A DNA stretch of 64,000 nucleotides from Axinella damicornis (Eukaryota; Porifera; Demospongiae; Axinellida; Axinellidae): positions 1,501,978 through 1,565,977 of the forward strand of contig OZ007509.1 of NCBI GenBank assembly GCA_963931865.1, in the 5' to 3' direction. The notes under the pieces were generated by a model that saw only the letters and a list, made by a program, of their open reading frames with translations, ran no database searches and was not told where the DNA came from. The translations under genes and the position numbers were made by a program. Position 1 is the stretch's first letter, and each line of letters begins with the position of its first letter. Of this stretch, positions 1-11,909 are shown piece after piece.

Positions 1-493
1 GTCTCGTTCCCAGACGAGACTAGCTACTGGGGTAGTCATGTTGGCTATAGATACAAGTTGGCAGTGTCATTCGTTGCTCATGATTATAATGGAGTATCAG
101 ATCAGCGAATCCCAGAATACCGGTATGTACACGTGTACTACTGCCTGGATATAATATCTTCATTGGTGCATTACTATACAAAGCATAACTAATGTGCCAT
201 TGTTAATTGCGCTGACACCTGCGCCCAAAAAAAAGAAATAAACAAGACAGAAATGTATACTACAATACAGAAAACAAAGCAGAAAGTAAGGTTTGTAAAC
301 GTGTACATTGCAGGTCACTTGTGTTACTGATAATGTGCACATAAGCCTGAAAACTCACTGTGGAACAAAAGAGAGCAGTGTTCAGTTATTAAAAGAGGAA
401 TTTCAAAGCCCATCCGCAAGGTTCCCCTCAGGATGTACTGCAATTTGCATGATTAGCCACACCAGAGTTAACGCCTGCATCGCTACATTGTAC

Positions 494-698
494 GAATCAA
501 CTGGGATGGTTAATTGAGCATTGATGGCATAGCAAAAAATCCAACAATCCAGGACATTTCAATCTGAGGATCATCTTCAGCTGATACAACAACACAGGTG
601 CTAGTTGAAGAAGATCCTTGGCCGATCGAAACGTCCTGTATTGTTGGATGGTTTGTCAATGCTTAACTAAGTTAGCCATCCCAGTTCATCAGGTATGC
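494..698. repeat. imperfect foldback element
   Basis: The left arm reads AACTGGGATGGTTAATTGAG and, close to the right end, the approximate reverse complement appears (ATCCCAGTT preceded by a related TTAACTAAG segment). A second nested pair is seen inside: TCCAACAATCCAGGACATTT against AACGTCCTGTATTGTTGGA. This is a miniature inverted-repeat type structure with no coding content. Confidence 0.55.
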
Positions 699-799
699 CA
701 ATTGCAGATTTCGTGTAAGAAGGAACTTACAGTGAACCCTTTGACAGAATACCACACATGCACCTAGCTATTAATGTATGACATTCATGACCACAATCC

Positions 800-1175
800 C
801 AGAAATTGAGGTCAAAGGTGGGTGTCTGAGTCAGCCAGATTTTCGCCCAAACATGGGCCAGATCTGACTGCTGGCACATTGTACACCATCAACATTCATG
901 TTTTCTTGAGGACCCACCTGAGGCCCTAGCTCAGTGGGGTCTATGAATCTCATTAAATCAAACGACAGGGGAGGGGTTGTGCCCCCTCCCCCCTGCCAAC
1001 CAAGAGGGGGGCACCCCCTCCCTTAGGGATCCCCCCATGATTATGTCTAGTGGGTGCCGAAAACTGACGAAATTTTTATAAACTTGTCCCTAAGCCCTCA
1101 GAAGCCTTTTAAGGACAATCCCTGGTCTGATGGTGAAAGGATGTCTATAGATGTCATTGGGCCTTAAAGGGTTAA
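800..1175 (-). repeat. partial copy of the TTAACCCTTTAA-ended dispersed element
   Basis: This is similar, in inverse orientation, to 22245-22860: both contain the segments about fractions of the form TCTATAGA(T/C)GTCAT, AGCCAGATTTTCGCCCA (inverse in the other copy) and a C/G-rich core. It ends with TTAAAGGGTTAA at 1164-1175, which is the terminal repeat of the complete copy. The left terminus is not recognisable. Confidence 0.6.
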
Positions 1176-1190
1176 CAATATTGCAGTAAT

Positions 1191-1629
1191 AACTAGAGGT
1201 GTTCATAGAACACATACCCCGCGCTGAACGTCTACAGTCCAGGATGCATGCAGTGCAGCTACAATCGACGTGACATCTCTGCCGATGCCCATCGAACAGG
1301 GCTGTTCGTGCATGGCCATATCCAAGGTGTGGGAGTGACGACCGCTTACCATATATACAACTTATTATATTGTGAAGCTGGAGACAGTGTTATGAATAGT
1401 TATGAAAAGTATAATAGAAATAGCCGAAATACAGGGAAACAGAGCGCCTTGACTTCAGTCAGGTACACATTTGCTATTTGCTATTGTTTGACTCCATTTT
1501 TGAGGGTCTATGTGGCGAGATTTAAAAAAAATAATTTGCGGACAGACTGACGGACAAACCGATCTTAACCCTGCTTCGCGCATGCGTGCGCGGGGTAACT
1601 AGAGGTGTTCATAGAACACATACCCCGCG
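1191..1629. mobile_element. small GC-tipped non-autonomous element flanked by a 34-bp direct repeat
   Basis: The ends TACCCCGCGC (about 1215) and GCGCGGGGTA (about 1587) are inverted repeats. A direct repeat of about 34 bp, beginning TAACTAGAGGTGTTCATAGA, occurs at both 1191 and 1595. The internal half near 1440-1590 resembles 2930-3130, with shared words such as GCTATTTGCTATTGTTTGAC and the same GC-rich right end, so this is a repeat family and not a gene. The 100-residue open frame inside has no known domain. Confidence 0.55.
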
Positions 1630-2424
1630 TAGTCTGGGTAGTGTATTGGTGTATTGTCTAGGAGCTGGAGGTACCCGGCCTCGTTCCGAGCCTCGGCCGG
1701 CTTTATGCATATTGCCACGCCCACTTCCGCTGTTTCACGACTGACATAGCTAGAGCTCATCAACAGCAAACACATAATGCAACACAAGCACACATCATGT
1801 CATGTCTCATCCATTGGGCTGTAACCTATAGCTAGCTATCATGTCATGAGGACCATGCAGTGAATACGCCGAGGCATGGGCACCCCAGACATGACAACAT
1901 TCTCCCATCACCATCACCCTGGAACGAACCATCAGATTCCTCTGGCCACTCTTTTTGGTCACATACATGCAACACATCTAGAGGGAGGGGGCAATCATGA
2001 CTGTATAGCTGCACAAAATCTGCCAAAAGTCACTGTCAAGAGCTCTCAACTTTCTCGACATGACAGGCCGGTATAGGATGTCCCCAAAGAATACAACACC
2101 ACTGCACACCCGTTCGAGGTACATGTAAGTCTTTTGGGCTTGCACAGGTACCACAGAAGTCTTGTCACTCTCTCACAGCTCCCGGTGGCATGTCCCCAAG
2201 AAAATCACACCGCTGCACACTCCTTCGAGGGGCTCTCACCACAGTCTTATCTTCGAAAGTAAGAGCACTCTCTCACAGCTAGCTGTACTACAGCTAGCTA
2301 GCTAGCTACCTACCTGTGCATGCTGTATACACGTAGCTACTTATTCGTGCACGTGCGTGCTCGGTCCTTATTCCGTTCCATTTCATTTCGTTTCGTTTCG
2401 TTTCGTTTCGTTTCGTTTCGTTTC

Positions 2425-2873
2425 ACCAAGGATAATTAAAACGGAACGTGGATTGGAAACGGCAATATAAAATTGCTACGTAATCCGCGTTGCGCTTACT
2501 TTGTGTTAGGTTATCTTGACCAAGGAAGCACCCAGAGAGATGAAACAACTTGCTACCGATGCTTGTGTTGTTACTGCATGAGGCTATTGAGTTTCTTTTC
2601 CCTCGTAAGAAAGGAAGCTAGGTACGCAGCCTCTCTGTCATTAAATTGGGCCTGTGACACGTGATTACTTGTGTTAGGTTATCTCGACGAAGAAAGCACC
2701 TAGCGATATGAAACGACTTGCTGTCAATGCTTCTGTGGTTGCTGCATTAGGCTATTGAGTTTCAGGAAGAAGTCTGATCTGGGAGCGAGGCTAACGCCAG
2801 CGTGCGCAACACGGATTGTGACATCATTTGTATTGCCGTTTCCAATCCACGTTCCGTTTTAATTATCCTTGGT
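2425..2873. mobile_element. 449-bp element with 43-bp perfect terminal inverted repeats
   Basis: 2425-2467 is the exact reverse complement of 2831-2873 (left arm begins ACCAAGGATAATTAAAACGG). The flanking bases allow a TTC target duplication. Inside are two diverged tandem copies of a segment of about 93 bp (about 2502-2597 and 2671-2763) starting GTGTTAGGTTATCT and ending GGCTATTGAGTTTC. The element inserted at the end of a (TTTCG)n microsatellite. No transposase is present, so it is a non-autonomous (MITE-like) element. Confidence 0.85.
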
Positions 2874-2884
2874 TTCACGTTCCA

Positions 2885-3132
2885 TAGATTCGGGTATGCC
2901 GAAATACAGTGAAACGATGCGCCTTGACTTCAGTCAGGTACACATAGAGCAGTTTTTTTTGCTATTTGCTATTGTTTGACTCCATTTCGAGGGTCTATGT
3001 GGGGAGATTTCAATTTTTTTCGCCTAACAGACAGCCGATTGACTGACAGACTCGACTGATCTGACTGACTGACTGACTGACAGACGACTGACGGACAAAA
3101 CCGCCCCGCTTCGCGCATACGCGCGCGGGGTA
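2885..3132. repeat. second copy (3' half) of the GC-tipped element
   Basis: It shares with 1405-1597 the words CAGGTACACAT, GCTATTTGCTATTGTTTGAC, GAGGGTCTATGTGG and the terminal CGCGCGGGGTAA. It carries its own short (GACT)n expansion at 3055-3080. Confidence 0.6.
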
Positions 3133-3368
3133 ATAATTATAGTGCCATCATAATTATACTATTACTATACACTCCTGGTAGGGGAGAAACTGTTTCATAA
3201 TAATACATTGTGAAATTATATATGTATTGATGTTCATTCCCCACCGACAGTATCCACCATACAATGGCAACTTCACTTATAAGGATCGAAGCATTTTTGT
3301 GTGTTCCAAGTATGTTATGCGTATGAAGTTGCCATGGTATATATGCTTATGCTGCACGTGTTGTATAC

Positions 3369-6300
3369 TTACAGTAATGCTGGATCTGTGCACTGGAAGC
3401 GTTTTCTGGTACCTAGAATGGAACTTCCTCTCAGTGAAGAGGCACACCAACATTCTGCTCGGCCAAAATCGTTATATATAGCCTCTTTGCACTGGACAGG
3501 TTTGTACAGCCCATGACAGTTGCACTTTGGCAACCACTGCGAGATATTGTACAGAACAAACAGCTCCTTGAACCTCCAGCAGGCTCCAGCAGAATGTAGG
3601 GACGTGGAAATGGCTGCGGACGTGGATGTGGGGGTTCTTTCATCATTCTGATCACTGTGGCCTGAGTGATCTTCAGGGTAGTCATCTTCGTCATCTCCTG
3701 TCCCGTGAACGCCATCATCGCCACTGACCATGATGCCAGGGTCACCCGATGTCAGGTCAGGAGGAGCAGCTGCCATGCAGGCCTCCACTTGGCTGCACGT
3801 CGCCTCACCACTCGTCTGGACAGTCAACCTGCATGTTTGGACAGTCAACCTTTTTCTGCACACAGCCAACCAATTGACCATCTCACTGCCTAAGAGCACA
3901 GATCATTCCCTTCAGTGATTCTTATGAACATGGAGATTAGTTTTTTCATTATATTATGAGTTTTTGATGAACACTCGATACTTCATAACTATAGTGTGTA
4001 CTGGGCTTAATTGAGAGGCATTAAGGTTACGGGATATACTCGTGTGCGCGCAGTGCGAAATGTATTGGGAAATCTATACTTAAGCTCGCTAACCAAAAAT
4101 CTCTGGTACGAAGAGCGTGAGCAACTTGATTCTGGTGGTGGAGGTGCACTGTCACAAGGTGCAGGGCATGACGGAAGCTTTTTTGATAGCATAATCCCTG
4201 GCAAATTTATCTGCTGTCTCGCTCAAGAAAAGCGGTAAATACGGCTTTTTGGTGAACTGAACTGCTCGTTTTTGCACGGCTATACAGCGTATCGGTAAAA
4301 GCTTCCGTCATACCCTGCACCTTGTGACAGCGTACCTCCACCACCAGAATCAAGTTGCTCGCGCTGTTCGTACCAGAGATTCTTGGTTAGCGAGCTTAAG
4401 TATACATTTCCCAATACATTTTGCAAGGCGCGCGCACAAGTATCCCGTAACCTTAATGGTTAATTATATCTCTCAACTGTTGGCAGTGAAGTAGCAGTTC
4501 ATCTATAGTAATAACGCTAGTTGCAATTGTGTTCAGAGGAAATGATAGCAAGAAGAATGTGGTAATGAGGAGTGACCCAACAGGCATGTATGGAACAATC
4601 TTTACACTAACAGGTTGAGGAGTGATCCCACAGGCATGGATGGAACAATCTTTACACTAACAGGTTGAGGAGTGACCCCACTGGCATGGAAGGAACAATC
4701 TTTACACTAACAGGTTGAGGAGTGACCCCACAGGCATGGATGGAACAATCTTTACACTAACAGGTTGAGGAGTGACCCCACAGGCATGGATGGAACAATC
4801 TTTACACTAACAGGTTGAGGAGTGACCCCACAGGCATGGAAGGAATAGTCTTTACACTAACAGGTTGAGGAGTGACCCCACAGGCATGGAGGGAATACTT
4901 CAGTGACAGGATGGTTGTGACAGTAACCCAACAGGCACTTAGGTGTAGTGGAACCTCAACAAATTGGGACCATGCAAATTGTCCTTTTATAGCAGTAGAG
5001 TGCATGGTTGTCCTTCATTAGGAGGGCAAACAGACTATATCAAAGTGAGATGCAGTCCTTTATATAGCCTTTATTATATCAGCTTCCACATTGAACTACT
5101 GGCTACAGTGTCTACAGTGAAACTATTGGCTGTACTGTTTGTACAGCAGAAACTATACTGTTTGTACAGTGTGTGGTTACTGCTTGTAGATGCAGCAACA
5201 TGAATGATAGCCTTTGCATGGCCTTGATGCTGTGTGGCAAGCCCTGCTTTGCAAATAAGGATTGCTTACTATGCAAACTACAGATATGGATAGCCAGGTG
5301 GGTACAAATGCTTATCTAAAATAGAAATTTTAAGTTCCACTACCTGAAACAGACCGTTCCATCGTTTGTTGTGGGTGCAGTCCAGCTGTATTTTCTTGGC
5401 AGGTCCAGAGGGTTTGACTCACATGTGGAAAATATCACCACCTATACACAACACAAAAGATATTGTATTTCAGTCCACAGCTCCCGAGTTGCTACAGCAA
5501 CACGCATAATGCTGGCTTTGAGGCACATCTTTGTGGTGACACAGTCGTAGTAAAACAATTTTTATGAAAAATCAATAACAAGAGGCGCTAAGTGCATTCC
5601 AATTATCTTTTGTTGTGTTGGAATACAGCCACACGTGTATAAGGTTGCCTGAGCCATGGAGCTGCACGTCTCCTATAAATGCATTATTCTATGCACAAGA
5701 GAATGAGCCAAGCAAGCACTATGGTGCAGGCTGCATACCAAACCCATAGGCGTTGCCATGGCACCAACCCATAGGCATTGCCGTGGCACCAACACACCCT
5801 GGGGCGTAAGTCACACTGAGCTCTAACAAGTATCACTTAACGGAAGTCCTATCACACAGATATCAACAAAGCTTTGTTGTCTAACTGACTATGGTTTACA
5901 ATTACTCACATTTTTGTCTTTGCAGAGATGAGCCTCAGATCTCCAATAAGGCTCGAAAAATGTTCCCACCGGGGCAGATGTGTTGCTGAAAAGGGCCTCC
6001 AGTCTGTACCATTTTGGACCAGGAGAACCGAGTGTTGGGCAACTGGTCATGTGGACAGTCACTGGATGCGAAGAACGCAGTATGAATGACTTATGATATT
6101 GTGATGCCAGACAGGGCACAGATATTGCTACAGTTCTTATCCTACAGGCAATGTTTCAGGCAGAGATTTATATAAGGGCAAATAAGAATGCAACATAATT
6201 ATAGTCATCAGATAAATTATTTCTCTGATGAGGAGTTTGAGGGGATAGAAGGCCTAGAAACTTGATATGTATACGGTCCTGTGATCCATCCTATTTCAGT

Positions 6301-7927
6301 GTGAAGTCATGAAAGTTTAGTACTGGAAATAGTGTTCACTACAGAGTGTATATATTCAGCGGCACTCAAGGGATCATTTCCTGGGGTAGCTATTATAGGG
6401 CTCCTACTGCTGAGGTTCGATATGTGCCAATATGTGGTTATTGTTATCAAAATGATGACGAAATCATGTCCGGGTCGGAAGTACAAGAGATGACGGACGA
6501 ATGCATCACAAGACCTGTCCTGACAGTTTTGCAGCACCATAGAGCTGCAACAATTTTGTGTTTGCCATTTGTCATATCAATATACATTGCATGCAACTGA
6601 TCGATGAATATATGGACATATTTAAGGTGCAGGACAGGTCAGAGTGAGGAGTGAGTATCGTGACTTGTCCGTATTGTGACATTCTTGTAGCAGTTTTGCA
6701 ACACTATTATGGCTCTGAGATCAGTGATATCACCCAGCACCACGGCAACACCATGGATACTATCACCATGGTAGCTAGCTGTCCCAAACCAGGATGCTAT
6801 CACCTCGGACGTCGGCTCTATAACTGGATTTGTGTAGACTATGGTTTGTATACCATTCAAAAGTACCCTTCATGAGGAAAACTGCAGTATGGTATATAGT
6901 TTAAACTGCAGTATGGTATATAGTTTAAACTGCAGTATGGTATATAGTTAAAATGTAAGGTATTTACAGTGAGTCTCTACTTATGACTATGGCCACTGGC
7001 CAGATATTGTGGTGCGGTACACTGCAAAAATGTGTGTATTGTACCAGTCATGGAAGATTTCTTCCTAAGTTGCAGAGTCCCAATTTATCTGCATGGTTAT
7101 GTGATCGCATTGGGCAGATTGTGGTCATGCAGCTGCAGCAATAAGTATTATAAGCCACTATCCATGCAGTGTCTGAAGTAGGTACCTGTACGCCAATATA
7201 GTGCATTGGTCAGTGTAATGCAATGCACTCCAGATACTGCACCCATAACCTTGTTCCCGGCTGCTTCCACTCCCAGGGTTTGAGGACACAACCACTAACC
7301 GGCAAGTTTATTAACTTTAGCTTCATGTCCACGCTCATCTAAGAAATTTTACTGGAGCTGGTGAGTGAACCAATTGCAAGAAACAAAGTTGCTATTAGTC
7401 TTGTTTCATGGAAAGACATCTTTCAGCTCATCCATGACTACTTATTGGATCGGAGTGATATGAACACATGGGCAATCATTATTCTATAGTAATTGGATCG
7501 ATCTCAGACATATAGATCATTAGCCAGTACAGTTTCCAATGATGGACTACTATATACAAGTTACAGAGGAAGTGTATTCTGTCCTCACGTAATGAGCTGC
7601 GTTTAAGCTATTAGTATTGCACTTTCCAAATCACTAGGGGTGTGTATACTACACCTTCCTTATTATGCATACATCATACTAGAACGTCATGGAGTTACTG
7701 AATATGCAGCATAGAGATTTCTGCTTACCGCTGATGACCTGACCAGGATAGTACGCTCCGCTGGAGAGTTTGAGAGAATAATAGTTTCCAGCTCCCGGAT
7801 TAATATTTGCAGGGCAGGGCCCATGCTGGGAACATTCCTCCAGAGTGGCAGCGCTACCTGCGCCAATGTGGAGATGAGTGCTGACGAGAAGAAGTGCAGC
7901 GGCTAGATTGAGGGATCTTCTCGCCAT
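3369..7927 (-). CDS. secreted Reeler / thyroglobulin type-1 domain protein
   Basis: Exons read from high to low coordinates: 7739-7927 (start ATG 7925-7927), 5910-6061, 5344-5441, then an exon inside about 3369-3800. Residues 1-30 form a signal peptide with a hydrophobic Leu/Ala core. Exons 1-3 join in phase and give a Reeler-type fold: Cys residues, a YYPGQVISGVTV segment, an APVGTF loop, and then YSWTAPTTNDGTVCF, which matches the family's W-x-AP...G-x-V-x-F signature. The fourth block is an acidic Asp/Glu linker followed by a thyroglobulin type-1 domain with CHGLYKPVQC and ECWC. Such proteins act outside the cell (adhesion or defence); thyroglobulin-1 repeats often bind proteases. The stop TAA at 3369 overlaps a good splice donor (ACT|GTAAGT), so more exons are possible. 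Exons between 5344 and 3900 are unresolved. The gene is head-to-head with the ferlin. Confidence 0.7.
4019..4458. mobile_element. 440-bp foldback element with about 160-bp arms
   Basis: 4019-4180 and about 4296-4458 are near-identical inverted copies (left tip CATTAAGGTTACGGGATA, right tip TATCCCGTAACCTTAATG) separated by a loop of about 115 bp. The arms differ by a few substitutions and small indels. It lies in an intron of the Reeler gene. There is no coding capacity. Confidence 0.85.
4571..4900. repeat. 50-bp minisatellite, about 7 copies
   Basis: Units begin AGTGACCCCACAGGCATGGA at 4571, 4621, 4671, 4721, 4771, 4821 and 4871, which is an exact 50-bp period with few substitutions. It lies in the Reeler gene intron. 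The open frame across it on the minus strand is read-through of the repeat. Confidence 0.95.
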
Positions 7928-8298
7928 CGCGTCAATCACTGCAGCTGTGCAAATAGCAGAAGCCCTTTTATCGCAGCAGATAATAGAATGCGTCCCAAAA
8001 TGATCTCAGCGGTTGCAGCCTGGTTCCGAGCTAGGCTTCCTGAATGGGAACCAGACAGCAACGGGTTTGATGAGGGAGCCCCTACCACTAAAAGGGAAAA
8101 ATTGAGCGCGCGCCGGTAGCTCAACAGTGTACAAAGATATACGGTAGCTCAACAAGATATACGGTAGCTCAAAAGTGTACAAGGATATACGGCATGTACG
8201 GAGAGTATAGTGCATGGTGCGTGGGTTGCGCTGATAGCTAGCTAGCTGAACCGTATCTTTCCTGCACGTAGGGCGATCAACGCGGAGGGCAATCGACG
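7928..8298. promoter_or_regulatory. shared divergent promoter region, Reeler gene / ferlin
   Basis: 371 bp separate the two divergent start codons. The interval holds a short tandem motif (ACGGTAGCTCAA with CAAGATAT/AAGTGTACAAGGATAT spacers, about 8110-8195). I see no certain TATA box. That it is a promoter is inferred from gene orientation only. Confidence 0.4.
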
Positions 8299-11200
8299 AT
8301 GTCTCTCTGTGTACTGGTCAAGTCTGCGAGCGGCCTTCCGAATGTGGAAAGGTTCTCGAAGAGTGACCCGATGTGTGTGATCACCTTGCAAGGTTAGGGA
8401 GCCCTTGGCGGGTGTTATTGGTGTATGCATGAGGTACGGTGTATGCACTATCTCTACGCTGTGTCCTGGCTAACAACTTGTGCAGAAAGTGTGTATTGAT
8501 GCTGTGCTCTACAGCCTTGAGTCATGATCCATACTGTGTGCGTTTATAATCTCTTTCCTCCTCTCCTTACCTCTCCTCTTCTCCCTCTCTGCTCTGCTTC
8601 CACAGGGGAGAAGAAGAAGACCAAGGTCATTGATAACAACCTTGATCCGGAATGGAATGAGGTATGTGCGGTCTGCCACAGGCCAATGCACACACACACA
8701 CACACACACACACGCACAACACACACACACACACACACACACAACACAGCCTTCTCCCTACAAAGATGCTTTGTAGAACTCCTTACGTGATTATTGACTG
8801 AACATGTAGTTATGCAGTTTTCATCACTGTGCTCCCTCATGCATGCACAGAATCTAACTTGGACTTTGCCAGCTGCTCTCAACAGTTCGGAGAACCTGAA
8901 GGTGGAGGTGTACGACCACGAGACTGTTGGCAGAAACAGGTACTCCATTTGTCCAGCAGCTACCCTATGACTAAGAACTGACTCTCTGCCAGTGTATGGC
9001 CATTGTACCGCAACACCCTAACTTAATTGATGTTCTCAATAAGGAAGTCAATGAAGGTTATCTTAATGATTTGTTATCCGCCTCAGGCTCCTCGGGACGT
9101 TGGATCTCAACCTCCGTGAAGTGATTTCAAAGGGGAAACAGAGCGTGAACAATGCTCTCAAGTCCAAGAAGGGAGAGGTTATGACATCGGTAGGTACATT
9201 GTACCGTACGGTTGTGGCCTGTACCATACCCTACCATCCTCTACCTGAACACACCTTGGTGCTCCATTGCACCACGTCCTGTGGGTACTGAGTATACCAT
9301 CAGGTGGAAGTGTACTGCAAAGGTTACCTGATCCATGGGTTCCTGAGTGTGTTACATTCCTGTGTTGATATGTTAGCTGCCTTTCCTGGAAGTTCTAACT
9401 TTTTTGTAAGGGCCACTTCACGGAACGGCTCCTCCAATTTCAGTTGGTTTTCAGTACTATATTGTAATGGTAATCAGCGTCTAATCCAGGGCCTGTCATG
9501 CCGGTTACGCAGCATGTTATAGTTCATTTCTGGAGGAGGGGGAGGCACTTAGAGCTTGAATGGCACTATTGTTTCGGTAATTCTTGTTATCAGCTTGTCA
9601 CCATACAAGGCGTAAATGCACTGAACAGCCATTGTGTGTCTGCCCTGGTTGTCGCACAGAGCATTGTTGCAGAGTGTACGCTAGTACAATCAAGTGTGCA
9701 GTTAATTTTCAACACCTGTTATTTTGAGCAAAGCATAATGTCTTGGATGCTTGGGGGGGGGGGGGGGGGGGGATTGTAAATGGGCTGGTAGCACTTCCTG
9801 CCTGTATGTTATCAATCGTGTGCTACAGTAGGACATGCCTCATTTCAAGCAATCGTAATCAGCTGACTATCACATGGTTGGGATGACCCGGCCATCTCCA
9901 GTCCAAATAAGCTCTGTCATGCTCCGTTTTATGCCCAGTTAGCATGTTCGGTCTTGTGATGGGATCCTCTCCATGGTTTTGTCCTGCTATCTGATTTGTG
10001 ACTCTAAAATTTCAGTAGCCGGCAAAAATGACACGGAACTTCTGCTGCCCTCATTATGAGTTAGACATAGGGACTTCTGCTGGTATGGATGTACACCAGC
10101 CAGAAGCCCCTTTTCACAACAGGTAACGAAAAGAAACGTTTAAGACAATTGGCGGCTGTGCATTTCTTCTTGGTCTTGTGCTTACTACCTGGACCGCACC
10201 CATGAGGGAGAAGGTCAGACTCCACCCACAAGGGAGAGGGCCTGGTTACCCAGACCCCTCTGACGAGGGAGAAGGTCTGATTGTCTAGCAGCTAGATGAG
10301 GTTTGTTTTTTGGCACAAATTGACTTTTATTATCCTGCTTGTATAATAATTAAGAGAAGAGTCTGAGTGAAGATGGTGGCCGACATTCTTAGTCTGGACT
10401 GCTGTAGCTGCGACTACTTACACTGTGTGCCTGACTGGCCTAGCTCTGTGTGCCTGACTGGCCTAGCTCTGTGTGTCTGACTGGCCTAGCTCTGTGTGCC
10501 TGACTGGCCTAGCTCTGTGTGTCTGACAGGCCTAGCTCTGTGTGCCTGGCTGGCCTAGCTCTGTGTGCCTGGCTGGCCTAGCTCTGTGTGCCTGGCTGGC
10601 CTAGCTCTGTGTGCCTGGCTGGCCTAGCTCTGTGTGCCTGACTGGCCTAGCTCTGTGTGTCTGACTGGCCTAGCTCTGTGTGCCTGACTGGTCTAGCTCT
10701 GTGTGCCTGACTGGCCTAGCTCTGTGTGTCTGACTGGCCTAGCTCTGTGTGCCTGACTGGCCTAGCTCTGTGTGTCTGACTGGCCTAGCTCTGTGTGCCT
10801 GACTGGCCTAGCTCTGTGTGCCTGACTGGCCTAGCTTTGTGTGCCTGGCTGGCCTAGCTCTGTGTGCCTGACTGGCCTAGCTCTGTGTGCCTGGCTGGCC
10901 TAGCTCTGTGTGCCTGACTGGCCTAGCTCTGTGTGCCTGACTGGCCTGGCTCGGTGTGTCTGACTGGCCTAGCTCTGTGTGCCTGGCTGGCCTAGCTCTG
11001 TGTGTCTGACTGGCCTGGCCTGGCCTGGCTGCTGGTTGGCCTGGCACTGTGCCTAAGTATGCAAGTCCTTCTAGGAACTGGTGCGGTGCGGTGCGGTGTA
11101 GTGTTGTGTAGTTCCAATTAGGAACCTTATGAAAACAGCCCACAAACTAGTTTGTAGGCCTTAGAAAAACACAGAGTGGTTTGCATTCTTGAGCGTTAGG

Positions 11201-11839
11201 TTTGGTCACCTGGGACTCTAACGCAGCTTGAGGGTTGACAGTACAACCACCTAGTGTCCTTAGTAAGGTAAACAAAGTTGGTTAGGCTTAAGTCCCTTGA
11301 CCCCGCACATGTAATGTGTGTGCTAATCATGTGATAGTGAAACAATTGAGCCTTCAACTCATTTTACCACAAAATCGGTTGTCCAGCCCAAAAGTTGGTT
11401 GGACGTGTCCTGAGAAAGAAAGTGAACATGTGCCGATATTCAAGGGCATTAGTGGTTTATTGACCTTCTCCAGTCAAAGATAAACCTGGAGCTGACGTGC
11501 ACTGCTCAGCCAATGCTGGGGGGGGAGGGAGGGGAGGGGGAGGGGGAGAGGGGGACGAGGGGGACGAGGGGAGGGGGAGGGGGACGAGGGGGAGGGGAGG
11601 GGAGGGGAGGGGGAGGACAGTAGGAGACTGAGCCGTGTGGCTGTAATGAAGGGCGTTAGTAAGGGACTGTTGATTTGTTGACTCCCTCCAGTCAAAGATC
11701 AACCTGGAGCTCACTTACACTGCCCCAGCTGATGCTGGTGGTGGAGGAGGAGGAGAGGAAGGGGATGAGGACGAAGCTGGGGGAGAGGGTGATGTCGCGG
11801 GAGAGGAAGGTGAGTGTGTGTGTGTGTCAGTGTGTGTGT

Positions 11840-11909
<70 letters not shown>

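Larger units (their letters stand above)
1..3368. other. repeat-rich intergenic region
   Basis: I see no convincing exon on either strand here. The stretch holds a small palindrome at 1-23, a foldback at about 494-698, the right end of a dispersed element ending at 1175, two copies of a GC-tipped element (1191-1629 and about 2885-3132), a (TTTCG)n tract at 2384-2424 and a 449-bp inverted-repeat element (2425-2873). About 2077-2280 also holds two diverged tandem copies of a roughly 110-bp unit around a CTCTCACAGCT motif. The open frames present are short and have no recognisable domain. Confidence 0.6.
9190..11691. other. ferlin intron 4: no gene, minisatellite
   Basis: A 2.5-kb intron. It contains a G homopolymer near 9751-9772, a 23-bp minisatellite (10426-11020) and a duplicated acceptor region (11444-11530). 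I see no exon elsewhere in it. Confidence 0.6.

Noticed and set aside
1248..1550. 100-codon frame in the left intergenic region
   Set aside because: Lies inside a repeat element that recurs at 2885-3132; no domain recognised.
3431..3745. 104-codon minus-strand frame overlapping the thyroglobulin-1 block
   Set aside because: Out of frame with the Cys pattern of the thyroglobulin-1 domain, which is in the other frame.
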